Numbered from the stretch's first letter, positions 8,664-18,893 are shown. The stretch is DNA of 64,000 nucleotides from Streptomyces sp. XM4193 (GCF_023072595.1 NZ_JALLGK010000013.1:1-64000), one strand, 5' to 3'. Numbers and translations are program-made. The notes: a model not told the origin generated them from the letters alone.

Positions 8664-9929
8664 TCACTCCGCGTCGGGCCCGTCCAGGGTGCGCAGCACC
8701 AGACCGGTCGCGGGCTTCGGGCCGAAGGAGGTGGACTTGCGGGGCATCGAAACGCCCTGGCGGGCCAGCTCCAGTACGGTCGCCTCGGTCACGGCGCGCA
8801 GCAGGACCGCGGTGCCCCCGGTGCGGTCGGCCTGCGAGAGCGCCGTGCGCGCGGAGTGCAGATAGCTGATGTCGGAGGGCTGGTCCGGCACCCGCCACAC
8901 CTCGTCCAGCAGCGCCGAGTGCAGCACCGTCGCGTCCAACTCCCGCCAGGCGGCGGGCCGGTCGGCGCGCACCGTACGGGCGAGCAGCTCGGGCGAGACG
9001 CGGTCGACCAGAACGAACTCACCGTCGCCGTAGAGCAGGAACGCATTGCCCTCGGCCTGTTCCAGCTGCTCCAGCGCGTCCTGCGGCTGGCCGGGGAGCG
9101 GACGCAGTCGGGCCACGCCCTCCAGCAGCCGCCGGGCCTTGTCGGGGGCGAGGCGGGGCAGCACCCGGTGGATGGCGTGGACCTCCAGCGGATAGCGCTC
9201 GTTGTCCACCAGGAGCACGAGTCCGTACGCCCAGCCCGGGTCCTGCGGCTCCTCCTCGCGCAGCCGCAGATAGGTGGCCCAGCGGTGGTGGCCGTCGGCG
9301 ATCAGCGCGCGCCTGGTGGCCAGGTCCTCGGTGACCTCGGCCAGCTCGGCCGGGTCGGTGACCGGCCAGAGGCGGTGGGTGAAGCCGTCCTCGGTGCAGG
9401 TGGTCAGCAGCGCCGGCCGCGCCACCGCGCGCTCGATCACCGCCGACGCGCCACGGTCGGCGGTGCCGCCCCGGTAGGAGAGCAGCAGCGGTTCCAGATT
9501 GGCCCGTGCCCGCAGCATCAGCCCGAGCCGGTCCTCGACGATCTGCGGCATCACGTCCTCGTGCGGCAGAACGACGCCGTCCTCGGGCGGGGTGAGCCGC
9601 AGGGTGCCGATGATCCCGCGTTGCAGCGTCCCGTCGCGGTGCTGCTCGTAGACGTAGAGCGTGGGAGCCGGATCGCGGCGCAGCACGCCCTCCCGCTCCC
9701 AGCGTCGCAACGTGTCGGCGGCCTGCCGGTGCCCGGCGTCCGCGTCACCGGTGCGGGGCAGGATCAGCCGCACGATGTTGTACGGGTCGGCCGTCTCCAA
9801 CTGGTGCACACCGTCCGGCCGTACGACCACGTCGTACGGCGGCGAGGTGACGGCGGCGAGGCTGGTCACCCGCGCCGGGTCGTAGCGCAGGCCGCGGAAG
9901 GGGGTGAGGTGGAGGCCGTCGGGATGCAT
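8664..9929 (-). CDS. DUF1015 family protein
   Basis: This 421-residue cytoplasmic protein belongs to the DUF1015 family, whose biochemical role is not settled. The N-terminus FRGLRYDP, the central ADGHHRWATYLRLREEE and the C-terminal region are typical. ATG at 9929 is chosen because it gives the family's normal length and N-terminus; longer frames run through non-conserved Arg-rich sequence. It is divergent from the HAD phosphatase, with 217 bases between them, and lies directly upstream of the desA control region on the same strand. It has no visible link to siderophore chemistry. Confidence 0.9.
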   Translation of the reverse strand: MHPDGLHLTPFRGLRYDPARVTSLAAVTSPPYDVVVRPDGVHQLETADPYNIVRLILPRTGDADAGHRQAADTLRRWEREGVLRRDPAPTLYVYEQHRDGTLQRGIIGTLRLTPPEDGVVLPHEDVMPQIVEDRLGLMLRARANLEPLLLSYRGGTADRGASAVIERAVARPALLTTCTEDGFTHRLWPVTDPAELAEVTEDLATRRALIADGHHRWATYLRLREEEPQDPGWAYGLVLLVDNERYPLEVHAIHRVLPRLAPDKARRLLEGVARLRPLPGQPQDALEQLEQAEGNAFLLYGDGEFVLVDRVSPELLARTVRADRPAAWRELDATVLHSALLDEVWRVPDQPSDISYLHSARTALSQADRTGGTAVLLRAVTEATVLELARQGVSMPRKSTSFGPKPATGLVLRTLDGPDAE

Positions 9930-10146
9930 CCGGCAAATGCTAGTACCGCGCCCGGGCCCGGCAGGTGTGCGGAGCGTGCCGGGTGCCGCGCGCACCCGGA
10001 GCCGGCCCCGCGGCCGGCTCCGCCCCGAACGGGCTCCGCCCCGGGCCGCTGCCCGGATGCCCGGCGGGTGGGCGGGGCTGGGAGACTGACGGCCGGCCGG
10101 TACCCGCCCGCCCACGACCGTTCCGCGACCGAGGAGCCCCACACCC

Positions 10147-11187
10147 ATGCTGCGAGCCTGCCCGCAGGAGCTGCACACCGCCCACGACACCGCGCTGCTC
10201 GACCTCGACGGAGTCGTCTACGCGGGCGGCCGGGCCGTACCGCACGCGGTCCGGGCGCTGGCGAGGGCCCGCAGCGAGGGAATGCGGCTGTCCTACGTCA
10301 CCAACAACGCCGCCCGTACGCCCGAGACCGTCGCCGATCATCTGACGCGTCTGGGCGTGCCCGCGGAGGCGTCCGAGGTCGTCACCTCCGCGCAGGCGGT
10401 CGCCCGACTGATCGCCGACCAGGTGGAACCCGGCGCCCGGGTCCTGTGCGTGGGCGGCGAGGGGCTGCGGGTGGCGCTGACCGAGCGCGGACTGGTCGTC
10501 GTGGAGTCCGCGGACGACGGTCCGGCCGCCGTGGTGCAGGGCTACGGCGGCCCCGAGATGCCCTGGGCGCGGCTGGCCGAGGCAGCTCTGGCGGTCGGCG
10601 CCGGAGTGCCGTGGTTCGCCTCGAACACCGATCTGACGATCCCGGGCGAGCGCGGTATCGCCCCCGGCAACGGCGCCGCCGTGGAGGTCGTGCGGATCGC
10701 GACCCGATGGATGCGCGACGCCCCCGAGCCGCAGGTCGCCGGCAAACCCCGGCCGCCGATGCACCGGGAGACGATCCTGCGCACGGGCGCGCGCCGCCCG
10801 CTGGTGGTGGGGGACCGGCTCGACACCGACATCGAGGGCGCGAACGGCGCCGGGGTCGCCTCCCTGCTGGTGCTCACCGGTGTCACTGACGCGGCGCAAC
10901 TGCTCACCGCCCGGCCGGTGCACCGGCCGACACATCTGGCCGCCGATCTGCGCGGTCTGCTGGTCGCCCACCCCGAACCCGTGCGTGCGCAGGGCCCGGA
11001 CTCCCCCTGGGAGTGCGGCGGTTGGCAGGCGTCGGCGGACCGGGGCCGGCTGCTGCTGTCCGGCGGCGGTGATCCGGTGGACGGGCTGCGCGCCCTGTGC
11101 GCCGCGGCCTGGACCGCCGCGGACGAGGCCGGCGAGCCCGGCCGCGAGTGGGAGGCGACGGCCGCCGTCGACACGCTGGGACTGTAG
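10147..11187 (+). CDS. HAD-IIA family phosphatase (NagD/glycerol-3-phosphate phosphatase-like)
   Basis: This 346-residue haloacid-dehalogenase-superfamily IIA phosphatase shows all four HAD motifs: LLDLDGVVYAGG near residue 20 (nucleophile and acid Asp), VTNNAARTP near 55, AGKPRPPMH near 200 (Lys) and VVGDRLDTDIEGANGAG near 220. The C-terminal 80 residues are an extra domain. A mycobacterial protein in the same gene order (Rv1692) was characterised as a glycerol-3-phosphate phosphatase, so lipid polar-head recycling is a reasonable inference here. It is flanked by siderophore genes on both sides but shows no iron motif of its own. Confidence 0.93.
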   Translation: MLRACPQELHTAHDTALLDLDGVVYAGGRAVPHAVRALARARSEGMRLSYVTNNAARTPETVADHLTRLGVPAEASEVVTSAQAVARLIADQVEPGARVLCVGGEGLRVALTERGLVVVESADDGPAAVVQGYGGPEMPWARLAEAALAVGAGVPWFASNTDLTIPGERGIAPGNGAAVEVVRIATRWMRDAPEPQVAGKPRPPMHRETILRTGARRPLVVGDRLDTDIEGANGAGVASLLVLTGVTDAAQLLTARPVHRPTHLAADLRGLLVAHPEPVRAQGPDSPWECGGWQASADRGRLLLSGGGDPVDGLRALCAAAWTAADEAGEPGREWEATAAVDTLGL

Positions 11188-11387
11188 CGACCGCTCCGAC
11201 CGCTCCGACCTCGTCCTGTGCGGGAGCGCAGGGGCGCAGCCGTGACGCGGCCGGGTCGTGGGCGTGGGTTCGGCCGGTGTCCGGAGCGGGCCGTGGGCGC
11301 CGTACTCGTCCTCGCGCTCCGAGCCGTGCGCCCGCTGTCGTGCGCGGCTCGGCAGGGCGAGATACGGGCGCACGGGTGCGGGACGCT

Positions 11388-12251
11388 TCAGCCGGCGAGT
11401 GCCTCTCGGCGCAGATCCTCCTCGGTCGCGCCCAGCCGCCAGTAGCCGGAGAACTGCACCCGTGACCGGTCCAGTCCGCGTTCGCGCACCAGATGGCGGC
11501 GCATCGCCCGTACGGCACCGGCCTCGCCCGCCAGCCAGGCGTACGGGGCGCCCGCCGGGAACGGTGCCTCGCGCAGCGCCGCGAGCAGCCCACCGCGGCG
11601 GCTCGGACTGCCTTCGTGCACAAGCCAGTTGACCTCCGCGCCGGGGTGCTGGGGCAGCGCCCGCCTGTCGGCGCTGTCCGGAACCTCCAGCCACACCTGC
11701 GCGGGCACGGTGGGCGGCAACCAGTCGAGGATGCCGGCGACCGCGGGCAGGGCGGTCTCGTCGGCGGCGAGCAGCACCCAGTCGGCGTCCTGCGGGAGCC
11801 GGAAGCCGATGCTCTTGTTCTCCCGAACGGCCGGGCCCAGCAGGGTCGTTCGGTCGCCCGGGCGGGCGGCGCGCGCCCAGCGGGAGGCGGGGCCCAGGTC
11901 GCCGTGGAGCGCGAAGTCGACGTCCACCTCGTCGCCGCCGTCGCGCCCGTCGTGCCCGTCCGCGCCGCGGCGGTGCTCGCGGACGGTGTACGAGCGCATG
12001 ATGGCCCGCACCTCGGGGTCCATCGCACGCCAGGCGGCGAACCAGCCGTCGCCGTCGACGTCCGGGAGCACGGGCAACTCCTGGCCCGGGTGCGGCAGGA
12101 AGAGCGAGAAGCTCTGGTCCCGTCCGCCGGAGTCGAAGTCCCGCAGACTCTCGCCGGCGAAGGTGATCCGCACCAGTGACGGGCTCAGCCGCGTCGACCG
12201 TGCCACGCGGACGGAGAAGAAGCGGAAGGCGGACGGCGCGCTGACGGCCAT
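11388..12251 (-). CDS. Siderophore-interacting protein (ferric-siderophore reductase)
   Basis: This 287-residue FAD/NAD(P)H-dependent reductase belongs to the ViuB/SIP family, which releases iron from imported ferric siderophores by reduction. The flavin-binding motif RSYTVRE is near residue 85, followed by DFALHGDLGPASRWA. The NAD-domain strand VLLAADETALPAVAGIL is near 158, and the C-terminal GEAGAVRAMRRHLV and GYWRLGATEED are typical. ATG at 12251 follows AAAGGA and gives the usual length. It lies 164 bases downstream of the receptor lipoprotein gene on the same strand, probably in one transcript. In S. coelicolor an equivalent gene sits beside desABCD. Confidence 0.94.
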   Translation of the reverse strand: MAVSAPSAFRFFSVRVARSTRLSPSLVRITFAGESLRDFDSGGRDQSFSLFLPHPGQELPVLPDVDGDGWFAAWRAMDPEVRAIMRSYTVREHRRGADGHDGRDGGDEVDVDFALHGDLGPASRWARAARPGDRTTLLGPAVRENKSIGFRLPQDADWVLLAADETALPAVAGILDWLPPTVPAQVWLEVPDSADRRALPQHPGAEVNWLVHEGSPSRRGGLLAALREAPFPAGAPYAWLAGEAGAVRAMRRHLVRERGLDRSRVQFSGYWRLGATEEDLRREALAG

Positions 12252-12415
12252 GGCGGCGAGTCCTTTCGACGGTGCGGAGCACTCTGTTCCCGGCGGGCGG
12301 GGCAGTGCGTGCGTGGCGGCGTGGGCGGGCCCTCCCGGTACGGGCCGCCCCCCGTTGCGGGCGGTCGGCCCGTACGGGCGTACGGCTCGGCTGCCGGTCA
12401 GGCCGGTCAGGCCGG

Positions 12416-13474
12416 TCAGTCCAGGCGCTTGGCCTCGCCGATCGCCTTGGTGATGTCCTCCAGCAACTCGGCGGCGCCCCCCCAGGAGTAGGGCGCGACG
12501 TAGTTCCAGCCGGTGACCTGGCCGGCCCGGACGGCGGGCAGATCGCGCCAACCGGGCTTGTCCTTCAGCTGTTCGGGCTGGAGGCTCATGGCGCGCTCGT
12601 CGAGCATGATCACGTCGGCGTCGTACTTGTCGGCGTTCTCCCAGGAAAGGCTCTCGAAGTAGTCCTGGCCCTTCATGGTGGGGCTGATGACGTCGACGCC
12701 GAGCTCCTTGAACTGCATCAACTCGGCCTGGATGGTGGGTCCTGCGACGTAGAGGGTGTCGTTGGTGGCGGAGACGGCGAGCACCCGGATGCGGGAGCCC
12801 TTGGCGGTGCGCCGCAGCCGTTCGGCCGCCGCCTCGTACCGGTCCTTGGCCTTGGTGACCCGCTCCGCGGACAGGTCCGCACCGAGCGACTCGGCGAGCT
12901 CGGCGTAGCGCTCGACGACCTTCTTGAGCGGGATGCGGCCGGTGGTGACGCCCACGCTCGGTGCGAGCTTGAGGATCTTGTCCTTGCTCTCCTCCGGCAC
13001 GTACCAGAGCACGTCGGGGTCGTACATGTGCGTGATCAGCAGATCGGGACGGAGCTTCGCGTACCGCTCGACGCTGAACTCGCCGAAGGCGTTGCCGATC
13101 ACCTCTACCCGGTCGACGTCGAGTCTGCCCGCCGCCGGGTCGGCCTTGCCGCCCTTGGTGCGCGTCTCGCCGAAGACTCCGGCCACCTGCGTGGTGACGC
13201 CGAAGTCGTGCAGGGCCGCGGCGGCGCCGGTGAAGGCGACGATCTTCTCGGGGCGGCTGTCGGTGGTGACCTTCTTCTTGCGGTCGTCGGTGAAGGACCA
13301 GCCGCCGTCGCCGCCGTCGGAGGAGCCGCTGCCGCCGGAGTCCCCGCACGCGGCGAGCAGCGCGGTCAGCCCCGCCGCGCCGCCGGCCGCGAGCAGCCCG
13401 CGCCGGGTCAACGAGCGGTGCGACGCGGTGGGTCGACCGGCGGGTGCCGGTGCGGTGGCGCGCGGTGTGGACAT
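12416..13474 (-). CDS. Ferric-siderophore-binding lipoprotein (FecB/FepB family)
   Basis: This 352-residue ABC-transporter receptor has a twin-arginine signal (LTRRGLLAAG, residues 22-31) and a lipobox LLAAC with the lipid-bearing Cys43, so it is exported folded and anchored outside the membrane. The mature part is a class III substrate-binding fold, with EKIVAFTGAAAALHDFGV near residue 75 and LRPDLLITHMYDPDVL near 140. ATG at 13474 is preferred over a start 10 codons upstream because it puts the Tat motif at normal spacing. It is divergent from the permease genes, with a perfect iron box between them, and is likely the ferrioxamine receptor. Confidence 0.93.
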   Translation of the reverse strand: MSTPRATAPAPAGRPTASHRSLTRRGLLAAGGAAGLTALLAACGDSGGSGSSDGGDGGWSFTDDRKKKVTTDSRPEKIVAFTGAAAALHDFGVTTQVAGVFGETRTKGGKADPAAGRLDVDRVEVIGNAFGEFSVERYAKLRPDLLITHMYDPDVLWYVPEESKDKILKLAPSVGVTTGRIPLKKVVERYAELAESLGADLSAERVTKAKDRYEAAAERLRRTAKGSRIRVLAVSATNDTLYVAGPTIQAELMQFKELGVDVISPTMKGQDYFESLSWENADKYDADVIMLDERAMSLQPEQLKDKPGWRDLPAVRAGQVTGWNYVAPYSWGGAAELLEDITKAIGEAKRLD

Positions 13475-13561
13475 CTCAGTGCCTGCTTTCTGGCGGTACG
13501 GCATGCGGGCGGCCCGGGTGCGGGACGGCGCCTTCGACGGACCGCAACACGGGACGAATCG

Positions 13562-13581
13562 CGGTTAGGTTAACCTAACCG
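13562..13581. promoter_or_regulatory. Perfect palindromic iron box (DmdR/IdeR operator)
   Basis: The 20-base sequence CGGTTAGGTTAACCTAACCG is an exact inverted repeat and contains the iron-box core TTAGGTTAACCTAA. It lies 61 bases before the permease start and 88 bases before the lipoprotein start, so one operator can control both divergent transcripts. Confidence 0.92.
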
Positions 13582-13641
13582 AAGATTTGTCCCCCACTCC
13601 GGCCGGAAGCATTCCGGTTGGCCGCTCCCGGGAGCTGGTAC

Positions 13642-14703
13642 GTGTCCACCGTCAAGTCCCCGCAGAGGCCCGGGGCGTGTGCCGAGAGCCCGGCGCGGCC
13701 ACCGCGCGCGCACTCCCGGAACGCGCTGCGTGCCCTCGGGCTGATCGCCGCCCTCGCGCTGCTGGTACTGGTCGTCGGGCTCGGCCTCGCGGTCGGCGCC
13801 AAACCGATCAGCCTCGGCGAGGCGTACGCCGGGCTCACCGACGAGTCCGCGCCGGCGCACAGCATCGTCACCGAGATGCGGATGCCGCGTACCCTGCTCG
13901 GCCTGCTGGCCGGTTTCGCGCTCGGCCTCGCCGGCTGCCTGATGCAGGCGCTCACCCGCAATCCGCTCGCGGACCCGGGCCTGCTGGGCATCAACGCCGG
14001 CGCCTCGGCCGCGGTGGTCTCCGCGATGGCCTTCCTCGGCGTCAGCACCTACACCGGCTACGTGTGGTTCGCCTTCCTGGGCGCCGCCGTCGTCTCGGTG
14101 CTGGTCTACGCGGTCGGGGGCGGGCGCGGCGCGACCCCCGCCAGGCTGGCCCTCGCCGGCACCGCCCTGAACGCGGCGCTGATCAGCTACGTCAACGCCG
14201 TGCAGCTGCTGGACACCGCGGCACTGGACCGGATGCGCTTCTGGACGGTCGGCTCGCTGGCCTCCGCCGACATGGACACGGTCGTGCGGCTGTCCGCCTT
14301 CGTCGGCGTCGGCACGCTGATCGCGCTGCTGATGGCGCGTCCGCTCAACGCGATGGCGCTCGGCGAGGACAGCGCCCGGGCGCTCGGCGCCTCGCCGGGC
14401 GCCACCAAGGGCTGGACGATCGCCGCGGTGACCGTGCTGTGCGGTGCGGCCACCGCCGCCTGCGGGCCGATCGTCTTCGTCGGGCTGATGGTCCCGCACC
14501 TGGTGCGTTCGCTGACCGGGCCCGATCTGCGCTGGATGCTGCCGTACTGCGCGGTGCTGGCGCCCGTCCTGCTCGTCGGGGCCGATGTGCTCGGACGGGT
14601 GCTCGCCCGGCCCGGCGAACTCCAAGTGGGCATCGTCACCGCGGTGTTGGGCGGACCGGTGTTCCTCTACTTCGTACGTCGTCGAAGGATGGCCCAGGCA
14701 TGA
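13642..14703 (+). CDS. FecCD-family iron-siderophore permease, subunit 1
   Basis: This 353-residue integral membrane protein of the FecCD/BtuC family has about nine or ten hydrophobic segments. It carries the family signature GFALGLAGCLMQALTRNPLA near residue 95 and GPIVFVGLMVPHLVRSL near 280, the loop that contacts the ATPase. GTG at 13642 (preceded by GGGAG) is preferred over the upstream TTG at 13618, which has no ribosome site. The stop overlaps the start of the second permease by 4 bases. Confidence 0.94.
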   Translation: MSTVKSPQRPGACAESPARPPRAHSRNALRALGLIAALALLVLVVGLGLAVGAKPISLGEAYAGLTDESAPAHSIVTEMRMPRTLLGLLAGFALGLAGCLMQALTRNPLADPGLLGINAGASAAVVSAMAFLGVSTYTGYVWFAFLGAAVVSVLVYAVGGGRGATPARLALAGTALNAALISYVNAVQLLDTAALDRMRFWTVGSLASADMDTVVRLSAFVGVGTLIALLMARPLNAMALGEDSARALGASPGATKGWTIAAVTVLCGAATAACGPIVFVGLMVPHLVRSLTGPDLRWMLPYCAVLAPVLLVGADVLGRVLARPGELQVGIVTAVLGGPVFLYFVRRRRMAQA

Positions 14704-15728
14704 GCGTCGTCCGCTACCGGCAGTGGTCGGTGCGCGCCCACCCGAGATCGCTGGCGGTGGGGCTGCTGCTCGTCCTGCTCGCCCTCGGCTCGTCCGTCTT
14801 CCTGGTGGGCAGCGGCGAGTACCCGATGAGCCCCGCCCGGGTGCTGGAGACACTCACCGGCCAGGGGCACCCGGCGGACGTCTTCATCGTGCAGGAGGTC
14901 CGGCTGCCGCGGGTGGTGACCGGACTGCTGGTGGGCGCGGCCCTGGGTCTGTCCGGTGCCGTCTTCCAGGCGCTGGTGCGCAATCCGCTCGGCAGCCCGG
15001 ACATCCTCGGCTTCACCCACGGCGCCTCCGCCGGCGCGATCTCGGTGATCGTGCTCTTCGGCGGCAGCAGCGCCGCGCTGGCCGGCGGTGCGGTGGTCGG
15101 GGCCGCACTCACCGGAGTGCTGGTCTATCTGCTCGCCTGGCGGGGCGGACTCCACGGCAACCGGCTGGTGCTCGTCGGTGTCGGTGTCGCCGCGATCCTC
15201 ACCGGCGTCAACGGATACCTGCTCACCCGCGCCAACATCAACGAGGCCGGCCGCGCCGTGCTCTGGCTCACCGGCAGCCTGGAGGGCAGCGGTTGGGGCA
15301 ACGCGGTGCCGCTGCTGCTGGCGCTCTGCCTGCTGCTCCCGGTCGTCCTGCTCGGCTGCGCGCGCGGGCTGCGGGCGCTGGAGATGGGCGACGACGCCGC
15401 GTACTCGCTCGGGGTGCCGGTCGAGCGCGTACGACTGGCGCTGCTGGTCTGTGCGGTGCTGCTCACCGCCTTCGCCGCCGCCGCGGCCGGGCCGATCGCC
15501 TTCGTCGCACTCACCGCGCCCCAGCTCGCCCGCCGGCTCACCCGCGCGCCCGGCCCCAACCTGGTGCCCGCGCTGTGCATGGGGGCCGCCCTGGTGGTCT
15601 GCGCCGACCTGCTGGCCGGCCGCGCCTTCGGCGACCAGCCGCTGCCGGTCGGCGTGGTCACCGGCGTGCTCGGCGGCGCCTACCTCGTCTGGCTGCTGGC
15701 GACCCAGCGCAGGGCCGGCCGTATCTGA
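14700..15728 (+). CDS. FecCD-family iron-siderophore permease, subunit 2
   Basis: This 342-residue second permease of the heterodimer has multiple membrane segments, the signature LGLSGAVFQALVRNPLGSPD near residue 85, and GPIAFVALTAPQLARRL near 265 for ATPase contact. The ATG overlaps the preceding stop (ATGA), which fits coupled synthesis of the two subunits in equal amounts. It is followed after 106 bases by the ATPase gene. Confidence 0.95.
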   Translation: MSVVRYRQWSVRAHPRSLAVGLLLVLLALGSSVFLVGSGEYPMSPARVLETLTGQGHPADVFIVQEVRLPRVVTGLLVGAALGLSGAVFQALVRNPLGSPDILGFTHGASAGAISVIVLFGGSSAALAGGAVVGAALTGVLVYLLAWRGGLHGNRLVLVGVGVAAILTGVNGYLLTRANINEAGRAVLWLTGSLEGSGWGNAVPLLLALCLLLPVVLLGCARGLRALEMGDDAAYSLGVPVERVRLALLVCAVLLTAFAAAAAGPIAFVALTAPQLARRLTRAPGPNLVPALCMGAALVVCADLLAGRAFGDQPLPVGVVTGVLGGAYLVWLLATQRRAGRI

Positions 15729-15834
15729 GGGCCGCCGCCGGCCCCCTCGAACAGGGCGTCCCCGCCCGACGCTTCAACGCCGAACACCGGGACCCGGAAC
15801 CGACTCCGGGCCGCAGGACGGAAGGAACCCGACC

Positions 15835-16647
15835 GTGGACCACCGCAGCGACAGCGCCCGGCTGCGCGGCGAGGGCATGACTCTCGCCTACGACCAGCGC
15901 ACCATCGCCCAGAAGTTGGACGTGACCGTCCCCGACGGCTCCTTCACCGTGATCGTCGGCCCCAACGCCTGCGGCAAGTCGACACTGCTGCGCGCGCTCT
16001 CGCGGATGCTGCGGCCCAAGGCGGGCCATGTGCTGCTGGACGGCACGGACCTGAGCACCATGCCCGCCAAGCAGGTCGCCCGCACCCTCGGGCTCCTCCC
16101 GCAGTCCTCGATCGCGCCCGACGGCATCACCGTCGGCGATCTGGTGGCCCGCGGCCGGTACCCCCACCAGGGCCTGCTGCGCCAGTGGTCGCGCGAGGAC
16201 GAGCGGATCGTGCAGGAGTCGATGGCCTCCACCGGTGTCGCCGAACTCGTCGACCGCTTCGTCGACGAACTCTCCGGCGGGCAGCGGCAACGGGTGTGGA
16301 TCGCGATGGCCATCGCCCAGCAGACACCGCTGCTGCTGCTCGACGAACCGACCACCTTTCTGGACATCCAGCACCAGGTCGACGTCCTCGACCTGTGCGC
16401 CGATCTCCACGAGCAGCAGGGGCGCACCCTGGTCGCCGTGCTGCATGACCTGAACCAGGCCGCGCGGTACGCCACCCATCTGATCGCGATGCGCGACGGA
16501 CGGATCGTCGCGGAGGGCGAGCCGTCGGGGATCGTCACCGCCGAACTGGTCGAGGAGGTCTTCGGGCTGCGCTGCCAGGTCATCGACGACCCCGAGACGG
16601 GTACGCCGCTGGTCGTCCCGGCCGCCCGCAGACGGGCCGCCGTGTAG
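15835..16647 (+). CDS. Iron-siderophore ABC transporter ATPase (FepC/FhuC type)
   Basis: This 270-residue ATP-binding subunit powers import through the two FecCD permeases. Walker A is GPNACGKST near residue 43, Q-loop GLLPQSS near 90, ABC signature LSGGQRQRVWIAMAIAQ near 145 and Walker B LLLLDEPTTFLD near 165, followed by the H-loop VLHDLNQAARYA. The start is GTG with GAAGGA 9 bases upstream; an ATG 14 codons later would cut into the first strand. Together with the lipoprotein and permeases it makes a complete importer. Confidence 0.96.
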   Translation: MDHRSDSARLRGEGMTLAYDQRTIAQKLDVTVPDGSFTVIVGPNACGKSTLLRALSRMLRPKAGHVLLDGTDLSTMPAKQVARTLGLLPQSSIAPDGITVGDLVARGRYPHQGLLRQWSREDERIVQESMASTGVAELVDRFVDELSGGQRQRVWIAMAIAQQTPLLLLDEPTTFLDIQHQVDVLDLCADLHEQQGRTLVAVLHDLNQAARYATHLIAMRDGRIVAEGEPSGIVTAELVEEVFGLRCQVIDDPETGTPLVVPAARRRAAV

Positions 16648-16656
16648 CGTCGGAGC

Positions 16657-17142
16657 ATGCACGAAGCGACACCCGACGACGGGCCCGCGGCACCGCCGGT
16701 CACCCCCGGCGAGCAGCCCGCCGACGGCGCACCGCCCGCTGCGCCGCCCGCCGAGGACGTCCCGGAGAACGGACCGGCGCCGCACGGAAACGCGCCGGAC
16801 GCGCCGGATTCGGACGGGCCGGCTCCTGACAGACGTGCGCCCGACGGGCCGGCTCCCCACGGACCGGCTCCCGACGGGCAGCCGGGCGGCCGGGAAGCAT
16901 CCGACGGGCAGCCCACGGACGGGGAGGCCGCCGGGACGGGGCCGGCCGGAGAGCAGGCCGCGCCGCGCCCGCTCGGCCTCGTCGTCCAGCCCACCGGGCA
17001 CGCCGAGGTGGACGCGGGGCTGCGGCGGCTGGGGGACGTCGATCACCTCGCCGTCTCCGGTCATCCGGAGGTGTACGAGGATGTGCACCGCGGTCTGCGG
17101 TCCACGCTGACCGCGCTCGACCAGCACGATCCCGGGAGCTGA
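16657..17142 (+). CDS. Small disordered protein with conserved C-terminus, tlyA-linked
   Basis: This 161-residue protein has about 105 N-terminal residues of Pro/Ala/Asp/Gly repeats (DGPAPHGPAPDGQPGG type), surely disordered. The compact C-terminus, TGHAEVDAGLRRLGDVDHL to LRSTLTALDQ, looks like a short helical hairpin. It lies 10 bases after the ATPase stop and 6 bases before tlyA. A small protein in the same place before tlyA is recalled in mycobacteria (Rv1693). No function is known to me; position suggests it is co-expressed with tlyA and nadK. Confidence 0.82.
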   Translation: MHEATPDDGPAAPPVTPGEQPADGAPPAAPPAEDVPENGPAPHGNAPDAPDSDGPAPDRRAPDGPAPHGPAPDGQPGGREASDGQPTDGEAAGTGPAGEQAAPRPLGLVVQPTGHAEVDAGLRRLGDVDHLAVSGHPEVYEDVHRGLRSTLTALDQHDPGS

Positions 17143-17148
17143 ACACAG

Positions 17149-17966
<818 letters not shown>

Positions 17967-17970
<4 letters not shown>

Positions 17971-18893
17971 CGACCACACCACCCGAGCGCACCGTCTTCC
18001 TGCTGACCCACACCGGCCGCCGTGCGGCGCTGCGCAGCGCCGAGCTGCTCGCCGGCAGCCTGCTGCGCGAAGGCGTGGCCGTACGGGTGCCCGCCGACGA
18101 GGCGGCCCTGCTGCCGCTGCCGGACCAGCGGCCCGGCGTCCAGGTCGTCGAGCCAGGCGGGGAGCAGCTGGAGGAGTGCGAGCTGCTGATCGTGCTGGGC
18201 GGCGACGGCACGCTGCTGCGCGGCGCCGAGTTCGCGCGCGCATCCGGTGTGCCCATGCTCGGCGTCAACCTCGGCCGGGTCGGATTTCTGGCCGAGGCGG
18301 ACCGGGACGATCTGGACGAGGTGGTGAGCCGGGTCGTGGCGCGGGACTACGAGGTCGAGGAGCGGATGACCCTGGATGTCGAGGTGCGCAACGGCGGGCC
18401 GGACGCCGACGTCTGCTACCGCGGCTGGGCGCTGAACGAGGCCTCGGTCGAAAAGGCCTCCAGAGAGCGGATGTTGGAGGTCGTCACCGAGGTCGACGGC
18501 CGCCCGGTGACCCGCTTCGGCTGCGACGGCGTCGTCTGCGCCACGCCCACCGGCTCCACCGCGTACGCCTTCTCCGCCGGCGGGCCCGTGGTGTGGCCGG
18601 AGGTGGAGGCGCTGCTGATGGTCCCGATCAGCGCCCACGCGCTGTTCGCCAAGCCGATGGTGACCGCGCCCGGCTCGGTGCTCGCGGTGGAGGTGCAGCC
18701 GCAGACCCCGCACGGAGTGCTGTGGTGCGACGGCCGCCGCACCGTGGAGCTGCCGCCCGGCGCCCGGGTGGAGGTGCGGCGCGGCGCCGTGCCGGTGCGC
18801 CTGGCGCGGCTGCACCGGGCACCGTTCACCGACCGGCTGGTGGCCAAGTTCGCGCTGCCGGTGGCCGGTTGGCGCGGAGCGGCGCACCGCTGA
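17967..18893 (+). CDS. nadK: NAD kinase
   Basis: This 308-residue ATP-NAD kinase makes NADP. The GGDGT motif is at about residues 78-82 (VLGGDGTLLRGAEFA), with NLGRVGFLAE near 105, NEASVEKASRERMLEV near 160 and the NAD-binding CATPTGSTAYAFSAGGP near 195. GTG overlaps the tlyA stop as GTGA, a sign of coupled translation. The tlyA-nadK-recN order is a conserved actinobacterial arrangement. Confidence 0.97.

Noticed and set aside
2399..16656. Iron locus as a mobile island
   Set aside because: No integrase, transposase, tRNA attachment site or flanking direct repeats are visible; relocation, if real, left no mobile-element trace.
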